Shown here one piece after another: positions 24,641 to 33,294 of a stretch of DNA of 64,000 bases; within the stretch, counting starts at the first letter, position 1; each line of letters opens with the position of its first letter. Below the pieces are notes generated by a model that was not told the DNA's origin, did no database searches, and saw only the letters and a list, made by a program, of their open reading frames with translations. The stretch lies in assembly GCA_041905785.1 (NCBI GenBank), contig JAYRKJ010000018.1, positions 1 to 64,000 of the forward strand. Direction: 5' to 3'. A program made the position numbers and the translations under genes. The DNA is from Roseateles_B sp041905785. GTDB lineage: Bacteria > Pseudomonadota > Gammaproteobacteria > Burkholderiales > Burkholderiaceae_C.

Positions 24641-26803
24641 ATGAGAACGATGGAACTGCTGCGCCTGAAGCGCCGTCAACTGAACACCCTGGGAGCGATG
24701 CTGGGCCTGGCCGCGGCCTTGCTGCCGGCCGGCCTGCAGGCCGCCGAGGCTGCAAGCGCCCCCGAGCCCGCCGATCCGCATCAGTGGCTGGAGGAGGTGC
24801 TGGGCGAGAAGCAGCTCGCGTGGGTCAGGGAGCGCAACGAGGCCAGCTTCAAGGTACTCAAGGCGCGCCCCGAGTTCGAGCCCATTCGCCAGGATCTGCT
24901 GGGCGTGCTCAACGCCCGCGACCGCATTCCCGCCGTCAGCCGCATGGGCGGCTGGCTTTACAACCTCTGGCAGGACGAGCAGCACAAGCGCGGCCTGTGG
25001 CGCCGAACCACGCTGGCCGAATTCCAGAAGGCCGAGCCGGCCTGGGAAGCGGTGCTGGACCTCGACGCCCTGGGCGCGGCGGAGAAGGAAAGCTGGGTCT
25101 TCCACGGCGCGCAGTGCCTGGGCCCCAGCTACCGCCGCTGCATGGTCAATCTCTCGCGCGGAGGCTCCGACGCACAGGTCAGCCGCGAGTTCGATACCGT
25201 CAGCAAACAGTTCATCAAGGGCGGCTTCGAATTGCCCGAGGCCAAGAGCCAGCTGGCCTGGCTGGACGAGAACACCCTGTTCGTGGGCACGGACTTCGGC
25301 GCCGGCAGCCTGACCGATTCGGGCTATCCGCGCGTCATCAAGCAATGGAAGCGCGGCACACCGCTCTCCGCGGCCAGGACCGTTTTCGAAGGCGAGGCCA
25401 AGGATGTGGCCGCCGGCGTGGCGGTGGACCGCACGCCGGGGCACCAGCGCGTGATCTTCCAGCGTGCGCTGGACTTCTACAACAGCAGCCGCTTCCTGCT
25501 GCAGGGCGGCAAACTGGTGAAGCTGGACATCCCCGATGACGTGCAGGAAGGCTTCTGGGGCCCCTGGCTGCTGCTCAAGCCCCGCAATGACTGGACGGTG
25601 GCCGGCACGAGCTACAAGAGCGGCTCGCTGCTGATCACCGACGCCCGGGCCTATCAGCGAGGCGAGCGCAAGTTCCGCGTGCTCTTCCAGCCCACGGCCA
25701 CCCGCTCGCTGGAAAGCTACAGCCTGACGCGCAGTCGCGTGCTGCTGTCGGTGATCGACCAGGTCGCCAGCAAGCTGGAAGAGTGGGACTTCAGCAAACC
25801 CCAGGCGCCCCAGCATCGCGAGGTCAAGGCGCCCTTCCCTGGTACCCTGCACCTGGGCGCGCTGTACGACAGCGAGCTCAAGAAAGACGAGCTGGCCGAG
25901 CGCTACTTCCTCTACTACACCGATTTCCTGACGCCCGACACCCTCTTCCTGGCCCGCACCGGCAGCGACGAGCGGCAGGTGCTGAAGTCCCGCCAGGCCC
26001 AGTTCGATGCCCAGGGTCTGCGCGCCGAGCAGCGCTTCGCCACAAGCAAGGACGGCACCCGCGTGCCCTACTTCGTGATCTGGCCCAAGGGCGCCCAGGC
26101 CGACGCCAGCAACCCCACGCTGCTCTATGGCTACGGCGGATTCGAGGTCTCGCTGCAGCCGGGCTACTCCGGTGGCCGCGGCCGTGCCTGGCTGGCACGC
26201 GGGGGCGTTTACGTGCTGGCCAATATCCGCGGCGGCGGAGAGTTCGGGCCGGCCTGGCACCAGGCGGCCGTCAAGGCCAACAAGCAGCGCAGCTACGAGG
26301 ATTTCATCGCCGTGGCCGAGGACCTGATCAAGGCCCGCATCACCTCGCCCCGCCACCTGGGCATCATGGGCGGGAGCAATGGCGGCCTGCTCATGGGCGC
26401 CACCTTCACCCAGCGGCCCGACCTCTTCAATGCCGTGGTCTGCCAGGTGCCGCTGCTGGACATGCGCCGCTTCCACAAGCTGCTGGCCGGCGCCTCGTGG
26501 ATGGCCGAGTACGGCAACCCGGACGACGCGCAGGACTGGGACTTCATCCGTCAGTACAGCCCCTATCACAAGCTCAGCAAGGACAAGACCTACCCCAAGG
26601 TCTTCTTCACCACCTCGACGCGCGATGACCGGGTCCATCCCGGCCACGCCCGCAAGATGGTGGCCCGCATGAGCGAGCTGGGACACGAGGTCTACTATTA
26701 CGAGAACACCGAGGGCGGCCATGGCGGCGCGGCCGACAACGAGCAGCGCGCCACCCTGCAAGCCCTGGAGTACAGCTACCTCTGGCAGCAGCTGGGACGC
26801 TGA
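24641..26803 (+). CDS. Prolyl oligopeptidase family serine peptidase (S9A), exported
   Basis: 720 residues with a signal peptide (basic start, hydrophobic LGAMLGLAAALLPAGLQA, cut near AEA). A seven-bladed propeller region (about 60-430) is followed by an alpha/beta hydrolase domain. The catalytic Ser is S579 in GGSNGG, the Asp lies in DDRVH (662-666) and the His is H694 in EGGHGG. It also has YGYGGFEVS and NIRGGGEFGPAWH, typical of S9A. It probably cleaves short proline-containing peptides in the periplasm. GGAG lies 5 bases before ATG 24641. A small GNAT gene follows after 19 bases. Confidence 0.94.
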   Translation: MRTMELLRLKRRQLNTLGAMLGLAAALLPAGLQAAEAASAPEPADPHQWLEEVLGEKQLAWVRERNEASFKVLKARPEFEPIRQDLLGVLNARDRIPAVSRMGGWLYNLWQDEQHKRGLWRRTTLAEFQKAEPAWEAVLDLDALGAAEKESWVFHGAQCLGPSYRRCMVNLSRGGSDAQVSREFDTVSKQFIKGGFELPEAKSQLAWLDENTLFVGTDFGAGSLTDSGYPRVIKQWKRGTPLSAARTVFEGEAKDVAAGVAVDRTPGHQRVIFQRALDFYNSSRFLLQGGKLVKLDIPDDVQEGFWGPWLLLKPRNDWTVAGTSYKSGSLLITDARAYQRGERKFRVLFQPTATRSLESYSLTRSRVLLSVIDQVASKLEEWDFSKPQAPQHREVKAPFPGTLHLGALYDSELKKDELAERYFLYYTDFLTPDTLFLARTGSDERQVLKSRQAQFDAQGLRAEQRFATSKDGTRVPYFVIWPKGAQADASNPTLLYGYGGFEVSLQPGYSGGRGRAWLARGGVYVLANIRGGGEFGPAWHQAAVKANKQRSYEDFIAVAEDLIKARITSPRHLGIMGGSNGGLLMGATFTQRPDLFNAVVCQVPLLDMRRFHKLLAGASWMAEYGNPDDAQDWDFIRQYSPYHKLSKDKTYPKVFFTTSTRDDRVHPGHARKMVARMSELGHEVYYYENTEGGHGGAADNEQRATLQALEYSYLWQQLGR

Positions 26804-26822
26804 GGGCGCTGAAAGCCACACC

Positions 26823-27083
26823 ATGGAAGTCCGGCATGACACGCAGACGCAGCAGTTCTGGCTCGAACCCGAGCCGGGCCGGCGCTGCGTGCTGGACTAC
26901 CGGCGCCAGGGCGACGCCGTGGTGTTCACCCACACCGGCGTGCCGCCAGCCCTCAGGGGCCAGGGCCTGGCTGCGCAGCTGGTGAGCGCCGGCCTGCAAT
27001 GGGCCGCCGAACAAGGGCTGCGGGTCATCCCCGCCTGCAGCTACGTGGCCAGCTTCCTGCGCCGGCAGTCACGCGGGTCGTGA
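26823..27083 (+). CDS. Small GNAT-like acetyltransferase (YjdJ/NATD1 type)
   Basis: 86 residues, a minimal GNAT fold. TGVPPALRGQGLAAQLV carries the acetyl-CoA loop RGQGLA, and VIPACSYVASFLRR is the usual end of this family (C-S-Y-V). Substrate unknown. The start ATG 26823 was chosen because it lies just after the S9 peptidase stop and gives the family length. Probably in the same transcript as the peptidase. Confidence 0.88.
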   Translation: MEVRHDTQTQQFWLEPEPGRRCVLDYRRQGDAVVFTHTGVPPALRGQGLAAQLVSAGLQWAAEQGLRVIPACSYVASFLRRQSRGS

Positions 27084-27384
27084 AACGGCGGGGTGGGCTC
27101 GGTGCTGCCCGCTCGCCAAGGCCCGCCGAGGTGCGGCGAGGGTCGACTGTCCTGGGGATTGCGCCGGCGCCGGGGGCTCTTGCGCGCCCCGTCTGGTCGC
27201 CACGGCGACGAACGCTGACCGGCACGCGAACGCTGCATCTGCCAAGCGCCAAGCGAGTGCTCGCCCGGGCGCCGGAATTCGCTCTCGATTTCGCAGAGAA
27301 TAAACGGCTTCCGAGCAAGCTCCAGAGGCTCCCGAACGTGCGCCGGGAGCGCAGCATCCGCGCACGCCCCATCCAGAAGCACCC
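27084..27384. other. Non-coding region upstream of argG
   Basis: 301 bases with no supported gene. The stretch 27280-27320 is less GC-rich (ATTTCGCAGAGAATAAACGG) and is the likeliest place for the argG promoter. No clear ArgR box was made out. A 20-base part (27294-27313) resembles 20104-20123 with three changes. Confidence 0.5.
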
Positions 27385-28719
27385 ATGTCCACGATTCTTC
27401 AGCAGATCCCCGCCGGCCAAAAAGTCGGCATCGCGTTCTCCGGCGGCCTCGACACCAGCGCCGCGCTGCACTGGATGCGCCAGAAGGGTGCGATCCCCTA
27501 CGCCTACACCGCCAACCTCGGCCAGCCCGACGAGCCGGACTACGACGAGATCCCGCGCAAGGCCATGCTCTACGGCGCAGAGCAGGCCCGCCTGATCGAC
27601 TGCCGGGCGCAGCTGGTCCACGAAGGCATTGCCGCGCTGCAGAGCGCCGCCTTCCACATCCACACCGGCGGCCTGACCTACTTCAACACCACGCCCATCG
27701 GGCGCGCCGTGACCGGCACCATGCTGGTCGCCGCGATGAAGGAAGACGACGTCAACATCTGGGGCGACGGCTCCACCTTCAAAGGCAATGACATCGAGCG
27801 CTTCTACCGCTACGGCCTGCTGACCAACCCCTCGCTGAAGATCTACAAGCCCTGGCTGGACCAGACCTTCATCGACGAGCTGGGCGGCCGCGCCGAGATG
27901 TCCGCCTTCATGCAGAAGGCCGGCTTCGCCTACAAGATGTCGGCCGAGAAGGCCTACTCCACCGATTCCAACCTGCTGGGCGCCACCCACGAGGCCAAGG
28001 ACCTGGAGCATCTGAACTCCGGCGTCAAGATCGTCAATCCCATCATGGGCGTGGCCTTCTGGCGCGAGGACGTCGAGATCAAGGCCGAGACCGTGACGGT
28101 GCGCTTCGAGGAAGGCATGCCCGTCGCGCTCAATGGCCAGGAGTTCAGCGACCCCGTCGCCCTGATGCTGGAGGCCAACCGCATCGGCGGGCGGCACGGC
28201 CTGGGCATGAGCGACCAGATCGAGAACCGCATCATCGAGGCCAAGAGCCGCGGCATCTACGAAGCCCCCGGCATGGCGCTGCTGCACATCGCCTACGAGC
28301 GTCTGGTGACCGGCATCCACAACGAGGACACCATCGAGCAGTACCGCATCAACGGCATGAAGCTGGGCCGCCTGCTCTACCAGGGCCGCTGGTTTGACCC
28401 GCAGGCCATCATGCTGCGCGAAGCGGCGCAGCGCTGGGTGGCGCGTGCCGTGACCGGCGAGGTGGCGCTGGAGCTGCGCCGCGGCAATGACTACTCGCTG
28501 CTGGACACCCTGAGCCCCAACCTGACCTACAAGCCCGAGCGCCTGTCGATGGAAAAGGTCGAGGATGCACCCTTCTCGCCGGCCGACCGCATTGGCCAGC
28601 TGACCATGCGCAACCTGGACATCATCGACACCCGCGACAAGCTGATGACCTACAGCCAGGCCGGCCTGCTGGCCCCCGGCTCGGGTGTGGCCCTGCCCCA
28701 GCTGAAGAACGAAGGCTGA
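27385..28719 (+). CDS. argG: Argininosuccinate synthase
   Basis: 444 residues, the longer E. coli-like type. Joins citrulline and aspartate using ATP in arginine synthesis. The ATP loop is AFSGGLDTSAAL (17-28) and the citrulline/aspartate region TYFNTTPIGRAVTGT. Later conserved parts are WGDGSTFKGNDIERFYRYG and the C-terminal tetramer helix. Only two bases separate its stop from the next start, so the SUOX-fold gene and hybrid kinase are probably co-transcribed with it. Confidence 0.97.
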   Translation: MSTILQQIPAGQKVGIAFSGGLDTSAALHWMRQKGAIPYAYTANLGQPDEPDYDEIPRKAMLYGAEQARLIDCRAQLVHEGIAALQSAAFHIHTGGLTYFNTTPIGRAVTGTMLVAAMKEDDVNIWGDGSTFKGNDIERFYRYGLLTNPSLKIYKPWLDQTFIDELGGRAEMSAFMQKAGFAYKMSAEKAYSTDSNLLGATHEAKDLEHLNSGVKIVNPIMGVAFWREDVEIKAETVTVRFEEGMPVALNGQEFSDPVALMLEANRIGGRHGLGMSDQIENRIIEAKSRGIYEAPGMALLHIAYERLVTGIHNEDTIEQYRINGMKLGRLLYQGRWFDPQAIMLREAAQRWVARAVTGEVALELRRGNDYSLLDTLSPNLTYKPERLSMEKVEDAPFSPADRIGQLTMRNLDIIDTRDKLMTYSQAGLLAPGSGVALPQLKNEG

Positions 28720-28721
28720 GC

Positions 28722-29273
28722 ATGCCGGGGCTGCACCGCGCCGCCATGCTGCCGGGCCGCCGCATGAGCCTGGCGGTGCTGCTTGCGCCGCTGGCCTCGG
28801 GTGTGCTGGGCCTGGCGGCCGGGCAGCCCGCCTGGGCGCTCGAAAGCCCCAAGGGCCGCGTGGTGCTGACCATCAGCGGCTCGGCCCTGAAGGCCAACCA
28901 GGACGGCCGCGTCGCCTTCGACATGGACATGCTGGCCGCCCTGCCGCAGCACAGCTTCACCGTACAGACGCCCTGGTATCCGCAGCCGCGCAAGTTCACC
29001 GGTCCGCTGCTGCGCGACGTGCTGGCGCTGGCCGGCGCGCGCGGCAGCAGCATCCAGGCCTCCGCGCTGAACGACTACCACGTGAGCATCCCCATGGAGG
29101 ACGTGCTTCGGCATGAGGTGCTCCTGGCGCGCCTGATGGACGACCAGCCCATGCCGGTCCGGGACAAGGGCCCGCTGTTCATCATCTACCCCTTCGACGC
29201 GGACCAGCGCCTGCGCTCCAGCATCTACTACAGCCGCTGCGCCTGGCAGCTCAAGGCCCTGGAGATCCGCTGA
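28722..29273 (+). CDS. Exported SUOX-fold (molybdopterin-oxidoreductase-like) domain protein
   Basis: 183 residues. N-terminal signal sequence (LAVLLAPLASGVLGLAAG, cut near AWA). The body has KGRVVLTISG, FDMDMLAALPQHSF, FTGPLLRDVLALAG, YHVSIPMEDV, LFIIYPFD and YYSRCAWQLKALEI, the layout of a single oxidoreductase molybdopterin-binding (sulfite-oxidase) domain. The only Cys of the mature part is near the end, not at the Mo-ligand position, so molybdenum binding is doubtful. It sits between argG and a hybrid kinase with a periplasmic domain (4-base gap). A role as a periplasmic ligand-binding partner of that kinase is inferred. Confidence 0.82.
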   Translation: MPGLHRAAMLPGRRMSLAVLLAPLASGVLGLAAGQPAWALESPKGRVVLTISGSALKANQDGRVAFDMDMLAALPQHSFTVQTPWYPQPRKFTGPLLRDVLALAGARGSSIQASALNDYHVSIPMEDVLRHEVLLARLMDDQPMPVRDKGPLFIIYPFDADQRLRSSIYYSRCAWQLKALEIR

Positions 29274-29277
29274 CGGC

Positions 29278-31530
29278 ATGGAGCCCAAAAAGCACAAGGT
29301 CCGCTACTGGCTCAACCTGCCTGTGGCCATGGTGCTGGCGCTCCTGCTGGCACTGGGCGGCATGGCCTGGCTGCAGATGCGCCAATTCCAGTTGCTGGAC
29401 GCCACCGAGCGCTACCAGGACGACTACCTGGTCTGGAGCCTGTTCCAGTTCGAGGCCGAGTCCCTGCGGCTGCGGCTGGCGCTGCAGCAGGTGCTGAGCG
29501 GCAGCCCGGACGTCGACCCCGACCAGCTCGTGCAGCGCTACGAAATCTTCGTCAGCCGCCTGAGCCTGATCGAGAGCGAGCATGCCACGCTGATCCTGCG
29601 CGAGCATCCCGACTACCAGCTCACCCTGGAGCGCACCCGGGCCTTCATCCGCTGGGCCGACGCCCTGCCGCTGAATGCCCGGCTGGTGGCCGAGCGCCCT
29701 CAGCAGCTGCGCGAAGTGCTGGACCGGCTGGAAGCGCTGGCCGACCCCATTCGGGAACTGTCGCTGACGGCCTCGCACTTCGTCGCGGCCCAAGTCTCAG
29801 AGCGCCACGGCGTTGTGCGCGACCACAACCGCACCGGCCTGTGGCTCAACGCTTTCGAGGTGGGGCTGGTGCTGCTGCTCTCGGTCCTGGTGCTGCGTCA
29901 GTTCAGCCGGCTTCGCGCTCATGCCCGCGAACAGGGTGCGCAGGCCCGACGCCTGGCGCAGGCCCAGGAACAGGCTGAAGCGGGCAGCCGGGCCCAAAGC
30001 GTGTTCCTGGCGAATATGAGCCATGAGCTGCGCACGCCCATGCACGGCCTGCTGGGCATGCTGGCGCTGCTGCAGGACAGCAAGCTGGACACCCGCCAGC
30101 GCCAGCAGCTGCAGGCCGCCACGGACTCCGCACGCCACCTGCTGGCGGTGCTCAACGACATCCTCGACGTGTCCAGGATGGAAGCAGGCGGCGTGGACAT
30201 CCACCCCGAGCCCACGGAGCTGCCCGCCCTGCTGCGGGAGCTGGAGGACCTCTGCTGGCCCCAGGCCCACGCCAAGGACCTGGCCCTGGACCTGCAGCTG
30301 CTGCCCGACGTGCCGCGCTGGGTGATGGCCGATCCGACGCGACTGCGCCAGATCCTGCTGAACCTGCTCGGCAACGCGATCAAGTTCACCGAGCACGGCC
30401 GCGTCAGCATGCTGGTGAGTCGCCAGGCCGACGCCCTCGGCGCCGACCTGCTGCGCTTCGAGATCCGGGACACCGGCATCGGCATGGATTCGGCCACCCA
30501 GGCCCTGCTCTTTCAACGCTTCAGCCGCGGCGACACCAGCAGCTCGCGCCGTTTCGGCGGCACGGGGCTTGGGCTGGAGATCTCCCGCACCCTGGCGCGC
30601 GCCATGGGCGGCGACATCCAGGTCCAGTCGGCGCTGGGCCAGGGCTCGGTCTTCACCGTCGAGCTCAAGCTCAACGAATGCCAGCCCGGCCTTGGCACTG
30701 CCCAGTTGGTCAAGCCGGAAGCCCTGCCCTTGGCCGCCCTGCGCCAGCTGCGCGTGCTGGTCTCCGAGGACAACGCCACCAACCGGCAGTTCCTGGAAGC
30801 GGTGCTCGAACGGCTGGGCCATAAGGCAGTGTTCTGCGACAACGGGGCGCAGGCCGTCGAGCGACTGCGCATGGAGGACTTCGACGTCGTGCTCATGGAC
30901 CTTCACACGCCCGTCATGGATGGCCTGGAGGCCACGCGGCAGATCCGCGCCATGGCGGCACCCAAGGGACAGACCCGTATCGTCGCCCTGTCTGCCGATG
31001 CCTTCGAGCACACCCGCCGCGCGGCCCAGCAAGCCGGCATGGACGAGTTCCTGGCCAAGCCCATGAGCATCCAGGAGCTCACGGTGGTGCTCAACCGCCA
31101 GCCCTGGGAGCAGGTCGACGCGCCCCCCGCGAGCATAGGGGGCGCCCGCCATGCGCGCCGGTGGCCGTCGGCGCCCCCCGGGGAAGAGGAGCTGGACGCG
31201 CAGGTCATTGCCGAACTGGGCCACCACCTCAGCGGCCCGGCGGTTGCGCAGCTCTATGAGCGCTTCATCGCCGGCCTGCCGGAAATCGAACGCCGCCTGG
31301 AGGAGGGCCTGACCGGCCCCCATCACACGCAGCTGCGCGAGCTGGCCCACGAGCTCAAGGGCGCCGCCGCCAACCTGGGCCTGCGCCTGCTGAGCCAGCC
31401 TGCGGCCGAGCTGGAGGCCGCCGCGGGTGCCGAGCGCCCTGTCGACGTCCTGCAGGGCATCGCCAAGCGCATACGCGAGGCCATCGGGCGCTGTCGGGAC
31501 CTGTGCGCCCAGCCGCTGATCAAGCCCTGA
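29278..31530 (+). CDS. Membrane hybrid sensor histidine kinase with receiver and HPt domains
   Basis: 750 residues. TM1 (about 15-32), a ~150-residue helical periplasmic domain, TM2 (about 183-203), then HisKA with His249 in NMSHELRTPMHG. HATPase has NLLGNAIKF, DTGIGM and GGTGLGLE. The receiver has Asp541 in VVLMDLHTP and the lysine in LAKP. The HPt has His691 in LAHELKGAAANLG. All parts of an internal His-Asp-His relay are present, so a separate output regulator should exist elsewhere. The signal may come through the SUOX-fold protein encoded 4 bases upstream. Confidence 0.94.
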   Translation: MEPKKHKVRYWLNLPVAMVLALLLALGGMAWLQMRQFQLLDATERYQDDYLVWSLFQFEAESLRLRLALQQVLSGSPDVDPDQLVQRYEIFVSRLSLIESEHATLILREHPDYQLTLERTRAFIRWADALPLNARLVAERPQQLREVLDRLEALADPIRELSLTASHFVAAQVSERHGVVRDHNRTGLWLNAFEVGLVLLLSVLVLRQFSRLRAHAREQGAQARRLAQAQEQAEAGSRAQSVFLANMSHELRTPMHGLLGMLALLQDSKLDTRQRQQLQAATDSARHLLAVLNDILDVSRMEAGGVDIHPEPTELPALLRELEDLCWPQAHAKDLALDLQLLPDVPRWVMADPTRLRQILLNLLGNAIKFTEHGRVSMLVSRQADALGADLLRFEIRDTGIGMDSATQALLFQRFSRGDTSSSRRFGGTGLGLEISRTLARAMGGDIQVQSALGQGSVFTVELKLNECQPGLGTAQLVKPEALPLAALRQLRVLVSEDNATNRQFLEAVLERLGHKAVFCDNGAQAVERLRMEDFDVVLMDLHTPVMDGLEATRQIRAMAAPKGQTRIVALSADAFEHTRRAAQQAGMDEFLAKPMSIQELTVVLNRQPWEQVDAPPASIGGARHARRWPSAPPGEEELDAQVIAELGHHLSGPAVAQLYERFIAGLPEIERRLEEGLTGPHHTQLRELAHELKGAAANLGLRLLSQPAAELEAAAGAERPVDVLQGIAKRIREAIGRCRDLCAQPLIKP

Positions 31531-31554
31531 GCCGCTGCGCCACCACGCCTCGGG

Positions 31555-32646
31555 TCAGACGATGACGGGCTCGGGCTCCAGGCGAATCCCGAAGCGGCCG
31601 TAGACGCTCTCCTGGATGGCGCGAGCCAGCGTCACCACCTCGGCCCCGCGCGCCTCGCCGCGATTGACCAGCACCAGGGCCTGGCGCTCGTAGACCGCAG
31701 CGCCGCCCACGCTCTTGCCCTTCCAGCCACAGGCGTCGATCAGCCAGCCCGCGGCCAGCTTCACGCTGCCGTCGGGCATCGGGTAATGGACGATGCCGGG
31801 GTCGCGGCCGATGATGTCGCGGCACTGCTCAGCGCTGACCACCGGGTTCTTGAAGAAGCTGCCCGCGTTGCCGATCTGGCCCGGATCAGGCAGCTTGGCG
31901 CGGCGGATGGCGCAAACCCAGTCAAAGACCTGCCGGGCCGATGGCGCGGTGATGCCGGTCTCCGCCCGCTTGCGTTCGAGGTCCAGATAGCTCAGCTGCG
32001 GCACCCAGGGCTTGGGGCAGCGCAGCAGCACGCGGGTGATCACGCTCTTGCCGGCCAGGCCACCAAAGCCCGCCTGCTTGAAAACGCTGTCCCGATAGCC
32101 GAAGGCCAGCACGCTGGCCGGCAGGCGCACCGTGCGGCCCGTCACCAGGTCGATGGCCTCCACCGCCTCGATGCGGTCCTTGATCTCCACACCGTAGGCA
32201 CCGATGTTCTGCACCGGCGCCGCACCAGCCGTGCCCGGAATTAGGGCAAGGTTCTCCAGGCCCGGACAGCCTTGTTCCAGGCTCCATCGCACCACCTCGT
32301 GCCAGGTCTCGCCGGCACCGACCTCCAGGATCCAGGCATCGTCGCGCTCCTGCACGACACGCTTGCCCAGAATCTCCATCTTCAGCACCAGGGCCTCGAT
32401 GTCGCGGGTGAGCACGATATTGCTGCCGCCGCCCAGCACGAACTTGGGCATGCGCCCCAGTTCGGGGTGGTCGATCACTCGGCGCAGATCGCTCTCCTGA
32501 CGGATGCGCACCAGGCGCTGCGCCGTCGCGGGCAGGCCGAAGCTGTTGTAGGGGCGCAGGTTCACGCCCAGCTCGACCATCACGGCCAAATTGGGCTGAT
32601 TGGGGCGCAAACCCTCGTCCCGGGTGTTCGGCGTCTCTTGTTGCAT
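31555..32646 (-). CDS. murB: UDP-N-acetylenolpyruvoylglucosamine reductase
   Basis: 363 residues. FAD enzyme that makes UDP-MurNAc with NADPH, in cytoplasmic peptidoglycan precursor synthesis. Motifs are LRPYNSFGLPA, VLGGGSN (FAD), PGTAGAAPVQNIGAYGVE, and NAGSFFKNP with the Ser proton donor; the C-terminal Glu lies in RLEPE. It is E. coli-like type I, with an internal FGYRDSVFK region. Residues 1-22 before MVELGVNLRPYN are not conserved, so the true start may be ATG 32580. Divergent from yajQ, convergent with the hybrid kinase. Confidence 0.96.
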   Translation of the reverse strand: MQQETPNTRDEGLRPNQPNLAVMVELGVNLRPYNSFGLPATAQRLVRIRQESDLRRVIDHPELGRMPKFVLGGGSNIVLTRDIEALVLKMEILGKRVVQERDDAWILEVGAGETWHEVVRWSLEQGCPGLENLALIPGTAGAAPVQNIGAYGVEIKDRIEAVEAIDLVTGRTVRLPASVLAFGYRDSVFKQAGFGGLAGKSVITRVLLRCPKPWVPQLSYLDLERKRAETGITAPSARQVFDWVCAIRRAKLPDPGQIGNAGSFFKNPVVSAEQCRDIIGRDPGIVHYPMPDGSVKLAAGWLIDACGWKGKSVGGAAVYERQALVLVNRGEARGAEVVTLARAIQESVYGRFGIRLEPEPVIV

Positions 32647-32713
32647 GGCAGAATTTTCCCAGATTCCCCCGCCGCTTCCGGCGTGGGCCCTTCCCTCAAG
32701 AATTCTTCAAGAG

Positions 32714-33208
32714 ATGCCTAGCTTTGACACCAAGCTGGAACCCGACATGGTCAAGATCGGCCATGGCGTGGACAACAGCAAGAAGGAAATTGACACCCGC
32801 TTCGACTTCAAGGGCACCAGTGCCTCGGTCGAACTCAAGGCCAAGGAGAAAGAAATCCACGCGGTGGGCGACAGCGATTTCCAGCTGGAGCAGATCGAAG
32901 CCGTGCTGTACGGCAAGCTGACCAAGCAGGGCGTGGTGATCAGCTTCCTGGAAAAGAAGGACAAGATCGAGAAGCTCGGCGGCGACAAGGTCCGCCAGGT
33001 CTACAAGATCCGCTCCGGCATCGACGCCGAGAACGCCAAGAAGATCAGCAACGCGATCAAGGCCAGCAAGCTCAAGGTGCAAAGCTCCATCCAGGGCGAT
33101 ATCGTCCGCATCACCGGCAAGAACCGTGACGACCTGCAGCTGGCCATCGCCCAGTTGAAGAAGGACATGGCCGACCTGCCGCTGAGCTACGACAACTTCC
33201 GGGACTGA
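32714..33208 (+). CDS. yajQ: YajQ family nucleotide-binding protein
   Basis: 164 residues starting MPSFD. The family sentences are EIDTRFDFKGT, KEIHAVGDSDFQLEQI, GDKVRQVYKIRSGID and VRITGKNRDDLQ. Two ferredoxin-like domains bind nucleotides; in Xanthomonas the relative binds c-di-GMP and partners a LysR regulator. The long upstream extension lies over the divergent murB start and was rejected. It is followed by a clear terminator. Confidence 0.95.
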   Translation: MPSFDTKLEPDMVKIGHGVDNSKKEIDTRFDFKGTSASVELKAKEKEIHAVGDSDFQLEQIEAVLYGKLTKQGVVISFLEKKDKIEKLGGDKVRQVYKIRSGIDAENAKKISNAIKASKLKVQSSIQGDIVRITGKNRDDLQLAIAQLKKDMADLPLSYDNFRD

Positions 33209-33230
33209 GCCCGGCTCGGCCTCGTCTGTC

Positions 33231-33254
33231 GGGACCGCTGCGGCGGTCCCTTTT
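33231..33254 (+). terminator. Intrinsic terminator after yajQ
   Basis: GGGACCGC-TGCG-GCGGTCCC hairpin followed by TTTT, 22 bases after the yajQ stop and before prsT. Confidence 0.85.
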
Positions 33255-33294
33255 CATCGCCGGCCACGCGCCGCGCACTCGCACTGGACCGCCC

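Noticed and set aside
27084..27384. ArgR operator upstream of argG
   Set aside because: An AT-richer patch is present, but no good match to the ArgR palindrome could be made.
28722..29273. Active molybdenum oxidoreductase
   Set aside because: The fold is there but no Cys stands at the Mo-ligand position and the protein is one small domain.
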